DNA from: an uncultured Clostridia bacterium | Lineage (GTDB): Bacteria > Bacillota > Clostridia > Oscillospirales > Ruminococcaceae | Assembly (NCBI GenBank): GCA_947631445.1 | Contig: CANRLN010000003.1 | Span: 1 to 64,000, forward strand | Reading direction: 5' to 3' | Length of the DNA: 64,000 nt | Shown: piece by piece, positions 51,446 to 59,900 of the stretch | Layout: every line of letters starts with the position of its first letter | How positions within the stretch are numbered: position 1 is the first letter of the stretch | Made by a program: the position numbers and the translations under genes | The notes under the pieces: generated by a model | Told to the model about the DNA's origin: nothing | The model's database searches: none | Seen by the model: only the letters and a program-made list of their open reading frames with translations

Positions 51446-53725
51446 ATGGATTCAAATCTTGGAAAACGTTTGGGCAACCGCTATGAACTGACCGAACTTA
51501 TCGGCGAAGGCGGAATGGCTAACGTTTACAAAGCAACCGATACCCTTGAAAACAAGGTTGTCGCTGTTAAAGTTTTAAAGGAGGAGTTTTCCGCAGACAC
51601 GGATTTTTTACGCCGTTTCAGAAACGAATGTAAAGCCGTTTCAATTCTCTCCCACCCGAATATCGTTAAGATTTTTGATGTTGAACTTTCTGATGACAGC
51701 TTAAAATATATTGTTATGGAATATATCGATGGTCTTACCCTTAAGGATTTTATTGAAGCCCAATCAAAAATTGACTGGAAAAATTCAATACTGTTTATCT
51801 CTCAGGTGCTTAAGGCTCTCCAACACGCACACGACAAGGGAATTGTTCACCGTGATATTAAACCCCAAAATATTATGCTGGTTACTGACGGCACAATAAA
51901 GGTCATGGATTTCGGCATTGCAAGATTTTCCAAAGTTGACGGCAAAACTGCTTCTGACAAAACCATCGGCTCTATCCACTATATCTCGCCCGAACAGGCA
52001 AGAGGCGATATGACCGACGAACGAAGCGATATTTATTCGGCAGGTGTAGTTCTTTATGAAATGCTGACAGGTCAAAAGCCTTTTGATGGCGAAGGAACGG
52101 TTGCAATAGCACTTAAGCATATGCAGGAACAGGCTACATATATCTGTGATATTGAGCCTAATGTTCCAAATTCGCTTGCGGAGGTTGTTGAACACGCAAT
52201 GGAGAAAAATCCTGAAGACAGATATCAAAACGCTGCAGAAATGCTTAAGGATTTGGATATTGTAAAGCTCAATCCCGACACCTATTTTGGATATAATGAT
52301 AAAGAAAACTCAGAAGATAATGATGTTTCGGACAATGACGCAACCAAACGAATGGACACAGTAAATACAAACTTTATGCCACAGGAAACTTTTAATCCTC
52401 TCGACAGCAATAATAATCAGGACGATTATAATAATAATGGTTATGATGAACAACAACCTTATGACGATGGCAATGATTATAATGATGAAGATTATGATGA
52501 GGAAGAAGAAGAGGTTGAAGAAAAGCGTTCCTATCTTATTCCGATAATGCTTGCAACTACGGCGGCGGTTGTTGTGGTTGCGGTGGTTATTATAGGTTTC
52601 TCGCTTATCAAATCCATGAATATTGGTTCTTCCTCCAAGGTTATCACAATTGATAATTTTGTTGGACAAAGCATTACAGATGTTGAAAACAACTACAAAA
52701 ATCTGCTTATATTTGATGTTACCGAAGAAAATAATTCGGAATACGAAGCGGGAGTTATCTTCCAGCAGGAGGACGCAGTTGGAAAAAACGTAAAGTCGGG
52801 TTATACTGTTAGATTAAAAGTAAGTAAAGGTCCTAAAACAACCGCTATTCCGGACGTTACCAAAATGACCGAATCGGTCGCAACCAGCGAACTTCAAAAA
52901 TACGGCTTTACGGTCGGAAAAATTAATGTTTACAGCGATGATATTCTTGAAGGATATGTTATAAAAACCTATCCTGAAGCAGGAAAAGAATGGGCAGACG
53001 GCGGAGAGGTTACAATCTATGTAAGCAAGGGCGAAGAATCCAAAACGGTTAAGGTTCCAAACCTTGACGGAATGGACAAAAACCAAGCAAAATCCGCACT
53101 TGAAACCAACAAACTTATACCAAAGTTTGAGGAGGTTGACACGGACGAAGTGGAATCAGGCAAGGTTGTAACCCAGTCAATTGCAGCAGGACAGTTTGTA
53201 GACAAACAGTCGGAGGTTATCGTCACCATTTCCACAGGTCGTCCGGCAGCTGTTACAATGTCGTTTAATATGCCTGTTCCTAATGGAGCATGGGGTTCAT
53301 ACAAGGTTGATGTTTATTCAAACGGTGCTATCACTGTTTCGCAGAACATTGACAAGGCAGAACTTGTAGCAGGTTCAAACATTTCTATCAATGTTACTGG
53401 CTCTGGCACTGACACACTTACAATCTTTGTTACCAACAACACAAGTGGCGACAGCGTTCAATATGCGTCCTATGATGTTGACTATAAGGCTAAAACAGCA
53501 AATCAAACCAGCCTTAACACCTCCGGATTCTTGGGAATTACTCCTGTTTCTACAACACCTTCTAAGCAAACCGAACCAGAACCAGAACCCGAACCAGAAC
53601 CTTATATTCCTCCCGAAACAACCACAGCACCAACAACCACTCCCCCTACAACAACTCCAGCATATGAAGACCCTTCAGCAGACAACCGCAACAATAATTC
53701 TGCCGAAGCTGGCAATGAAGATTAA
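51446..53725 (+). CDS. prkC: Ser/Thr protein kinase with PASTA domains (PrkC/Stk)
   Basis: A 759-residue membrane kinase that senses muropeptides or lipid II and controls growth, cell wall and spore germination. Kinase domain (about 10-275): GEGGMANVYK, AVKVLK, VHRDIKPQN, DFGIARF. An Asn/Asp/Glu-rich juxtamembrane stretch (about 280-365), one helix (about 368-392), three PASTA domains (about 400-605), then an Ig-like beta domain (about 605-700) and a Pro/Glu- and Thr/Pro-rich tail. I chose the ATG at 51446 with AAAGGA upstream; the earlier ATG (51425) has no RBS. The stop overlaps rsgA by one base. Confidence 0.95.
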   Translation: MDSNLGKRLGNRYELTELIGEGGMANVYKATDTLENKVVAVKVLKEEFSADTDFLRRFRNECKAVSILSHPNIVKIFDVELSDDSLKYIVMEYIDGLTLKDFIEAQSKIDWKNSILFISQVLKALQHAHDKGIVHRDIKPQNIMLVTDGTIKVMDFGIARFSKVDGKTASDKTIGSIHYISPEQARGDMTDERSDIYSAGVVLYEMLTGQKPFDGEGTVAIALKHMQEQATYICDIEPNVPNSLAEVVEHAMEKNPEDRYQNAAEMLKDLDIVKLNPDTYFGYNDKENSEDNDVSDNDATKRMDTVNTNFMPQETFNPLDSNNNQDDYNNNGYDEQQPYDDGNDYNDEDYDEEEEEVEEKRSYLIPIMLATTAAVVVVAVVIIGFSLIKSMNIGSSSKVITIDNFVGQSITDVENNYKNLLIFDVTEENNSEYEAGVIFQQEDAVGKNVKSGYTVRLKVSKGPKTTAIPDVTKMTESVATSELQKYGFTVGKINVYSDDILEGYVIKTYPEAGKEWADGGEVTIYVSKGEESKTVKVPNLDGMDKNQAKSALETNKLIPKFEEVDTDEVESGKVVTQSIAAGQFVDKQSEVIVTISTGRPAAVTMSFNMPVPNGAWGSYKVDVYSNGAITVSQNIDKAELVAGSNISINVTGSGTDTLTIFVTNNTSGDSVQYASYDVDYKAKTANQTSLNTSGFLGITPVSTTPSKQTEPEPEPEPEPYIPPETTTAPTTTPPTTTPAYEDPSADNRNNNSAEAGNED

Positions 53726-54621
53726 TGCAGGGATTAATAATTAAAGCAATAGGAGGCATCTACACAGTTGAAACAAAAACTGAGGCACAAGATGCCTCCT
53801 GTTGTTTTGAATGTAGTGCAAGAGGAATTTTCCGAAAGAAAAACATAAGTCCATGTTGCGGAGATTTGGTTGAAATTTCGGAAACCGCTCAAGGCGAAGG
53901 AATAATTGAGGAAATTTTTCCAAGAAAAAGTGAAATTATTCGACCGCCACTTGCCAATTTAGATATTTTAGCTTTTGTTGCCTCCACTGCAAAACCAGTG
54001 GTAAATCTGCCTGTTCTGGATAAATTTATTGCAGTGGCAGAATATAAAAAGATTGAACCTATTGTTATATTTACAAAAGCAGACCTTTGCGACCCTGCCG
54101 AAATTGCAGAAATCTATAAAAATTCGGGCATTAAAACATTTATAGCTGACAAACAACAGGGCTATGACCAAATAAAACAATATCTCAGTGGTAAGCTCTG
54201 TGCCTTTACGGGAAATACAGGGGTTGGAAAATCAACACTTCTCAACAATATGTATCCAAATCTTGAACTTAAAACGGCAGAGATAAGCAAAAAATTAGGC
54301 AGAGGAAAACACACAACCCGTCATGTGGAGCTTTTCCCAACCTCAAATGGTGGATATATCGCCGATACCCCCGGATTTTCTTCTTTTGACACAAACCGAT
54401 ATGATATAATCTTCAAAGACGAATTGGCGGGGTGTTTCCGTGAATTTGCTCCATTTGTAGACAAATGCAAATTTCCGGATTGCAGTCATACAAAAGAAAA
54501 AGGGTGTGCGGTTATTGATGCAGTAAATGATGGAATTATTCCAAAAACAAGGCATGAAAGCTATGTGCAAATGTATGAAAACGCAAAACAACTTAAAGAA
54601 TGGGAGCATAAAAAGCCATGA
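53725..54621 (+). CDS. rsgA: Ribosome small subunit GTPase RsgA
   Basis: A 298-residue circularly permuted GTPase for late 30S maturation. OB-fold N-terminus (about 1-70), G4 TKAD (about 114), G1 GNTGVGKST (about 164), G3 DTPGF (about 214), and the zinc motif CKFPDCSHTKEKGC (about 250). ATG overlaps the prkC stop (TAATG), and the gene overlaps thiN by four bases (ATGA). Confidence 0.95.
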   Translation: MQGLIIKAIGGIYTVETKTEAQDASCCFECSARGIFRKKNISPCCGDLVEISETAQGEGIIEEIFPRKSEIIRPPLANLDILAFVASTAKPVVNLPVLDKFIAVAEYKKIEPIVIFTKADLCDPAEIAEIYKNSGIKTFIADKQQGYDQIKQYLSGKLCAFTGNTGVGKSTLLNNMYPNLELKTAEISKKLGRGKHTTRHVELFPTSNGGYIADTPGFSSFDTNRYDIIFKDELAGCFREFAPFVDKCKFPDCSHTKEKGCAVIDAVNDGIIPKTRHESYVQMYENAKQLKEWEHKKP

Positions 54622-55259
54622 CAGCATATATTTTCTGTGCGGGGGAAAAAAGCCTGCCCGATAATTTAAACAGTCCGCCCGATTTTATAATTTGTGCAGA
54701 TGCAGGAATAAATCTTTGCACCGATGCAGGATTTTCCCCAAATGTTATAATAGGCGATTTTGATTCCTTCCCCGAAACCAAAACGAGCAATTATAACAAT
54801 TATAATAATTGCAAAAAAATACGCTATCCCAGCCGTAAGGACGACACCGACAGTATGCTTGCAATAAAATATTGCATTGAAAAAGGCTACACCGACCTTA
54901 TTATTTTTGGCGGACTTGGAGCAAGAACAGACCACACAATAGCAAATATTCAAGCCTTGCTTTTTGCACTGGAACATGGTGCAAATGCAAAGCTTGTAAG
55001 CAGGGATTGCGAAATTTCTTTGCTTGCAGGCGGAAAATATTGCTTTGAAAAATCTGATTATGACGAATATTTTTCTATATTTAGCTTTTCGCCAGCCGTT
55101 ACGGGTTTAAATCTTCTTGGCTTTGAATATAGTGGCTCTAATATAAATCTATCGCAGGATTTCCCTCTTGGCATATCAAATGAAATAAAATGCAACCGTG
55201 CCTATCTGAGCTTTGAAAACGGACTGCTTTTGGTAATCCGCCAGCGAAAAATCAACTAA
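54618..55259 (+). CDS. thiN: Thiamine pyrophosphokinase
   Basis: A 213-residue enzyme that makes thiamine diphosphate from thiamine and ATP. CADAGINLC, IIGDFDSFPE (metal/ATP Asp residues, about 50-60), RKDDTDSMLAIKY and GGLGARTDHTIANI are family motifs. PFOR (nifJ) depends on this cofactor. In B. subtilis rpe lies between rsgA and thiN; here they overlap directly. Confidence 0.92.
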   Translation: MTAYIFCAGEKSLPDNLNSPPDFIICADAGINLCTDAGFSPNVIIGDFDSFPETKTSNYNNYNNCKKIRYPSRKDDTDSMLAIKYCIEKGYTDLIIFGGLGARTDHTIANIQALLFALEHGANAKLVSRDCEISLLAGGKYCFEKSDYDEYFSIFSFSPAVTGLNLLGFEYSGSNINLSQDFPLGISNEIKCNRAYLSFENGLLLVIRQRKIN

Positions 55260-55385
55260 ATCGACCGATTGCGACGTAACCTTTAAACCTATAAATCCAT
55301 ATAATATAACTATAACAAAATTTAAATGCAACAAACGAAAAATTTTTATAACTTAAACGATTTATATTTATGGAGGCGACAAACT

Positions 55386-55472
55386 ATGAAGGTTGTAGTT
55401 GTAAAAAGTCCAAAAATTCTATCAGGACTTCTTAGGGTTATTTTTAAGATTGAAAAAACCCCCAAAGAATAA
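55386..55472 (+). CDS. spoVM: Sporulation membrane peptide SpoVM
   Basis: A 28-residue peptide, MKVVVVKSPKILSGLLRVIF then KIEKTPKE. SpoVM is an amphipathic helix that marks the convex outer forespore membrane and anchors the SpoIVA coat base. KxxxVKSPKxLxGxLRxxFxI matches clostridial SpoVM. RBS GGAGGCGA lies eight bases upstream. It follows thiN at the end of the conserved cluster, where spoVM is found in B. subtilis, which makes the call strong despite its small size. A hairpin repeat follows its stop. Confidence 0.88.
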   Translation: MKVVVVKSPKILSGLLRVIFKIEKTPKE

Positions 55473-55494
55473 AAAATTTCAATAAAAACTTTTG

Positions 55495-55521
55495 TTTTCC
55501 CTTGCCGATGGCAAGGGAAAA
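55495..55521. repeat. Dispersed hairpin repeat, perfect stem
   Basis: TTTTCCCTTGCC (55495-55506), loop GAT, GGCAAGGGAAAA (55510-55521): twelve perfect pairs, 22 bp after spoVM. It may double as the 3' end of the cluster transcript, though no strong U-run follows. Confidence 0.7.
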
Positions 55522-55580
55522 TTTATAATATAGCTGCATATACACGGTGGACAAATCATATAATGCAGCGAGGTGATTTA

Positions 55581-56171
55581 ATGAAAAAAAATATACAGCC
55601 TACCTATGATTTTAAAATATCCTTTACTGCTGGTTTTTTCGGTATGCTGTTTCTTGCAGGATACTGCGAAAGTCAGCTTTTTCCTGTACTGCTTGCCTGC
55701 CTTGTTCACGAAACGGGACATCTTTTTTTTATGCTGTTTTTTGAGCGTCCACCACGAGCAATAACCTTCTATGCAGGCGGAATTGCTCTTAAAAAAAGTC
55801 CTCTTATCAATTCTGTGACAAAAGATTTTATAATATTATTTGCAGGAGCGTTATTTAATTTTATTTCAGCAATCTTAGTATATAAAATCGCTCCAAATTT
55901 AGCCTTTGCAAATGATTTTGTCGGCTCAAGCGTTGTTCTTGGCATATTTAATCTGCTTCCAATAGGCTATTTTGATGGTGAAAAAATACTCTCTTTGCTG
56001 TTTGAAAACTCAAAAATTTATAAATTTATAAAAATTATATTTTTAGTTATTTTTTTGCTTGCTTTTGCATATATTTTAATTTATATAAAATTTTCTGTTT
56101 CGTTATTTTTAGTTCTGCTTTTTATAATATCAAGCGAAATTGCACTATTTGCCCAAAAAACTTTTGTTTAG
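55581..56171 (+). CDS. M50 intramembrane metalloprotease, SpoIVFB-like
   Basis: A 196-residue multi-pass site-2 protease. The metal motif is VHETGH (HExxH, about 40), and the third ligand is in FNLLPIGYFDGEKI (about 135). SpoIVFB cleaves pro-sigma-K in the mother cell. The start is ATG 55581 with GAGGTGAT upstream. The position right after spoVM supports a sporulation role, but no SpoIVFA partner is adjacent, and general S2P function is possible. Confidence 0.8.
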   Translation: MKKNIQPTYDFKISFTAGFFGMLFLAGYCESQLFPVLLACLVHETGHLFFMLFFERPPRAITFYAGGIALKKSPLINSVTKDFIILFAGALFNFISAILVYKIAPNLAFANDFVGSSVVLGIFNLLPIGYFDGEKILSLLFENSKIYKFIKIIFLVIFLLAFAYILIYIKFSVSLFLVLLFIISSEIALFAQKTFV

Positions 56172-56236
56172 ATGATTTTTGTATAAAATAGCAAAAAATT
56201 ATTGTATAATATATTGCATATTGTTTGAAATACCGC

Positions 56237-56265
56237 TTGACAAATTGCTTGATAATTGGTATAAT
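56237..56265 (+). promoter_or_regulatory. Sigma-A promoter of rplS
   Basis: Consensus TTGACA (56237-56242), 17-bp spacer, TATAAT (56260-56265). A perfect inverted repeat TAAGTGAC-ATT-GTCACTTA (56273-56291) spans the inferred start. Confidence 0.8.
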
Positions 56266-56272
56266 ATTAATG

Positions 56273-56431
56273 TAAGTGACATTGTCACTTAGTTCGTTAT
56301 TTTTTCTTCCGTCTAAAGACAACGTTTAACGTTTTCCAGACGAGAGCGGAAAAACCGCAAATGGACAGTCCTCTGGTTTTAAAGATTTAAAGCTTACGAA
56401 TGTCTGTAAATTTTTTTAGGAGGTATTTAAA
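56273..56431 (+). promoter_or_regulatory. Structured 5' leader of rplS (candidate L19 leader)
   Basis: About 160 nt before the GTG, with a 5' stem (56273-56291), CGTCT...AGACG (56311-56343) and GGACAG paired with CTGT just before a U-run and the RBS AGGAGG. Many Firmicutes rplS genes carry an autoregulatory L19 leader; I infer the same here from position and structure, not from a consensus match. Confidence 0.4.
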
Positions 56432-56776
56432 GTGGACGCTTTAAAATTAATCGCAGAATCAAGCATGAAAAAGGAACTCCCTGTTCTTAACATCGGTGAC
56501 ACTGTCAAGGTTCACGTTAGAATCAAGGAAGGCGAAAAGTCAAGAATTCAGATTTTTGAGGGTACTATTATTGCCAAGAAGCATGGTGGCGTAAGCGAAA
56601 CTTTCACAGTTCGTCGTGTAGCTCACGGTTGTGGCATCGAAAGAGTTTTCCCTGTTCATTCACCTGTTGTTGAAAAGGTTGAAATCGTAAGAAGCGGTAA
56701 GGTTCGCCGTGCTAAGCTCTACTATCTCAGAAACAGAGTTGGTAAGGCTGCTAAGGTTAAGGAACTCGTTAAGTAA
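56432..56776 (+). CDS. rplS: 50S ribosomal protein L19
   Basis: A 114-residue ribosomal protein at the subunit interface. [25 protein letters not shown] and [19 protein letters not shown] are typical. GTG start with AGGAGG upstream. Monocistronic, between its own promoter and terminator. Confidence 0.96.
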   Translation: MDALKLIAESSMKKELPVLNIGDTVKVHVRIKEGEKSRIQIFEGTIIAKKHGGVSETFTVRRVAHGCGIERVFPVHSPVVEKVEIVRSGKVRRAKLYYLRNRVGKAAKVKELVK

Positions 56777-56781
56777 TTTAA

Positions 56782-56820
56782 ATTGCCCTATTGCTTTTAA
56801 GCAACAGGGCAATTTTTTTA
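56782..56820 (+). terminator. Terminator of rplS
   Basis: Stem ATTGCCCTATTGC/GCAACAGGGCAAT (56782-56794 with 56801-56813, one mismatch) followed by TTTTTTTAT. Confidence 0.8.
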
Positions 56821-56857
56821 TCTGCAATAAACCTATAATTAATTAAATTTATAGTAT

Positions 56858-56889
56858 TCAAAAAAACCGCCACACTAAAAGTGTGACGG
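56858..56889 (-). terminator. Terminator of the LRR-dockerin gene
   Basis: On the minus strand CCGTCACACT, loop TTT, AGTGTGGCGG (one mismatch or G-T), followed by TTTTTTTGA. It lies 29 bp after the stop. Confidence 0.75.
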
Positions 56890-56917
56890 CTATTTTTGAC
56901 TTTTAAACTATTCTTTT

Positions 56918-59900
56918 TTATATAAGACCTACAACCTTTTTAAGAATATTAAGTGCATCGGTTGTATCAACAGAACCGTTTTTATCAGTATCAGCAAGGG
57001 CAGTTTGTTCAGCATCAAGAGTTTCAAGCCCTACAACCTTTTTAAGCACCAAAAGTGCATCGGCAGTGTCGACCTTTCCATTTCTGTCAACATCGCCCAC
57101 CTCAAACTTGCCTTCAGAATTTGAAGACGAATCATTATATGAAGAATCCTCAAATCTTGAAGAAGAATCTGTAGTTGAAGAATTTACGCTTGAAGAATCT
57201 TCAAATCTTGAGGAAGAATCTGCAACAGAAGATTTTTCAGAAGTTACAGTAATTTCAATAGTTGCAGTAACACCTGTAGGAGTTTTGGCTGTAATTACAA
57301 CTGGTGTATCTTTTGTTTCGGCTCTAAGTGTAAGGTTGCCGTCCTTGTCAACAGTAACCTTGGACGAATCGCCAGAAACCCAGCTATATTCAAAGTCTTT
57401 AACCTCCTCGCCCTTGACATTATAACCAATAATATCCAACTTAACATCTTTCTGGTTTCTTGCAAAGCTTGCCTTTGTTCCCTGCTTAATGGCAAGTGTG
57501 TTTGCACCTGTGTTAATATCAATAAACGAAACTTTTGAAGTCTTTTTAGCATAGGTTTCAGCAGATGAGCCACTAATACCGTAAATTATAACATCTTCCT
57601 TATCTGTGCGGGTATTGGTTATTGCATAATCGCCAATTTCTGTTGTTGAAAGATTATTAAACCAAACCTCTTTAAGATTATCGCACTTGTTAAAGCAATA
57701 TCTGCCCATTCCCTCAAGCTTGTTTGGCATTGAAGCCTTTTCAATATTTTTATTAGAGGCAAAAGCATATTCACCTATAAGCGTAACGCTTTCAGGAACG
57801 GTATATTCCTTGCCCTCCTTTGCCATAGGATAATTAATGAGAGTGTTCTGTGCCTTGTTGAAAAGTATTCCATCAACCGAAGAATAATACTGGTTATCCT
57901 TATCAATATTTATAGCTTTCAGCAGATGATACTTGCCCTCTTCTTCTGCTGGAATAACATAATTTATGTTAAATGCACTGTTGGCAAGTGTGATAACCGA
58001 TGCAGGAATATTAATTGTTTCCATCTGAAGATTATTATAAAATGTCTGGTCATCAACAAGTGTAATATTCTTAGGGATATTAAAGATATGGCTTCCTGCA
58101 TTTGAATTGAACGAACTTAAAGCTCTGCAATCATAAAAAGCCTTTTTACCAATAGTTTTAATATTTTCATCAAATCTTGCGGTTTCAAGTTTTTGGCAAC
58201 CGTTAAAAGCCTCATCACCAATTCCGCCAAGATTTTTAGACCTTGTAAAATCTGCCCATGTAAGTTCTGGACAACCACTAAATGCAGAAATTTTTAAATC
58301 TGTAAGCGAATTGCCAGAAACAACACCCTTGATAGCGGTTTTGTTAAATGCACCTGTTTCTATTGTAAGCAGGGTGTCGGGGAGATAGGAAAATGTATTT
58401 TTCCTATCCTGATTGGATTCACTCTTATAAGCATCAGCTGATTTGCAGACAAACTGGCGGAAGTTTTCACAACTTGAAAAAGCATTTGAATTTATAGCAG
58501 TAAGCACGCTATCGCCCTCAAATGTAAATGTTTCAAGAGCAGTGCAACCATTAAATACACCAGAATTAATGCTTTGCAACTTGCTGTTACCAAGTACTTT
58601 AACACTCTTTGCGGATTCACATCTACTAAATGCACCCGAGCCGAGTTTTACAATGTTTGCAGGAATAACAATGTCTGCAAGTGCTTTACAACCGCTAAAG
58701 CTACTGGATTTAATCTCATCAACATTAGGATTTTCATAAATAGAAATGTTATCTTTGCCACTCATAAAAGATGGCATATGAAGCAGGCTTTCGCAACCTT
58801 GGAAAACACCACTTCCTATTGTTGGAACAGAAGATGTGAATGTACATTCTTCCATTTTTTTGCAATCCTTAAATGCACTGTCGTTAAGTGCGGTAATATT
58901 TCCGTCAACATGAACCTTTTCAAGCGATTCACAACCAGCGAAAACTTCCGAATTAATAACAGTAATTTTGCTTGGAATGTTAAGTATACCATTTGCAGAG
59001 GTATCGCCAACCATTGAACCCTCAAGGAGAGAACAGTTTTTGAAAGCAGCTTGTCCAATTTCAGCACATTCACTTTCGTTTTTGCCGTCTTTCAAAAGGA
59101 ACTGAACATATTCAGCGGACTGGCAACCCTCAAAAACGCTATTTTCAATAGTGTTTACATTAGAACCAATTTGTAAAACACCGTCTTTAACTGGTTTATC
59201 CGAAGGCTGAATTGACCTAAGCGAAGCACAATTTCTAAATGTATTTTTCTTGAATTTTATAGCCATATCGGTTGTTTTTGGATAGGTTACATTCTTAAGG
59301 TCGGTGCATCCGTCAAACAACTCTTCCTGAATAGTAATTATTGCATCAGGGAATGTGAACGATTTAAGCTTTACACAGCCCTTAAAAGCACCCTTATAAA
59401 TTCCATCATCTGCATAAATTTTGCCGTCTATGCCTTTATATTCTTCACCTGTACCGCTCATTTGAGTTGTTTCAAGGTTAAAATTAATTCCTGTAATAGA
59501 TTTGCAATTTTGGAAAGCATATTCACCAATAAGCACACAGCTATCTGGAATTGTATAATCACCTGCAAGGTTGGTACAACCTGAGAAAGCTCCACCGTCA
59601 AGAAGATAAAGACTATTTGGAAGATTAATCTTGTTAAGTGATGTACAACCGCTAAAACTATTTGAGCCAATACCGGTTATAGAGTCTGGAAGTGTAATAT
59701 CTTTTAAAGCTTCACAGCCGGTAAAAGCACTTGAACCAATAACCTCCATTTGTCCATTGTAATTAATAAATGTCACAGTATTAAGCTGTTTACAGTTTGA
59801 AAAAGTGTTTTCAGGAACACAACCAAGGTTTGAATCAATAGCAAAGCTTGCAAGAGAGTTACAACCTGTGAAAACACCTGACTGAACAGTTGCAGTATAA

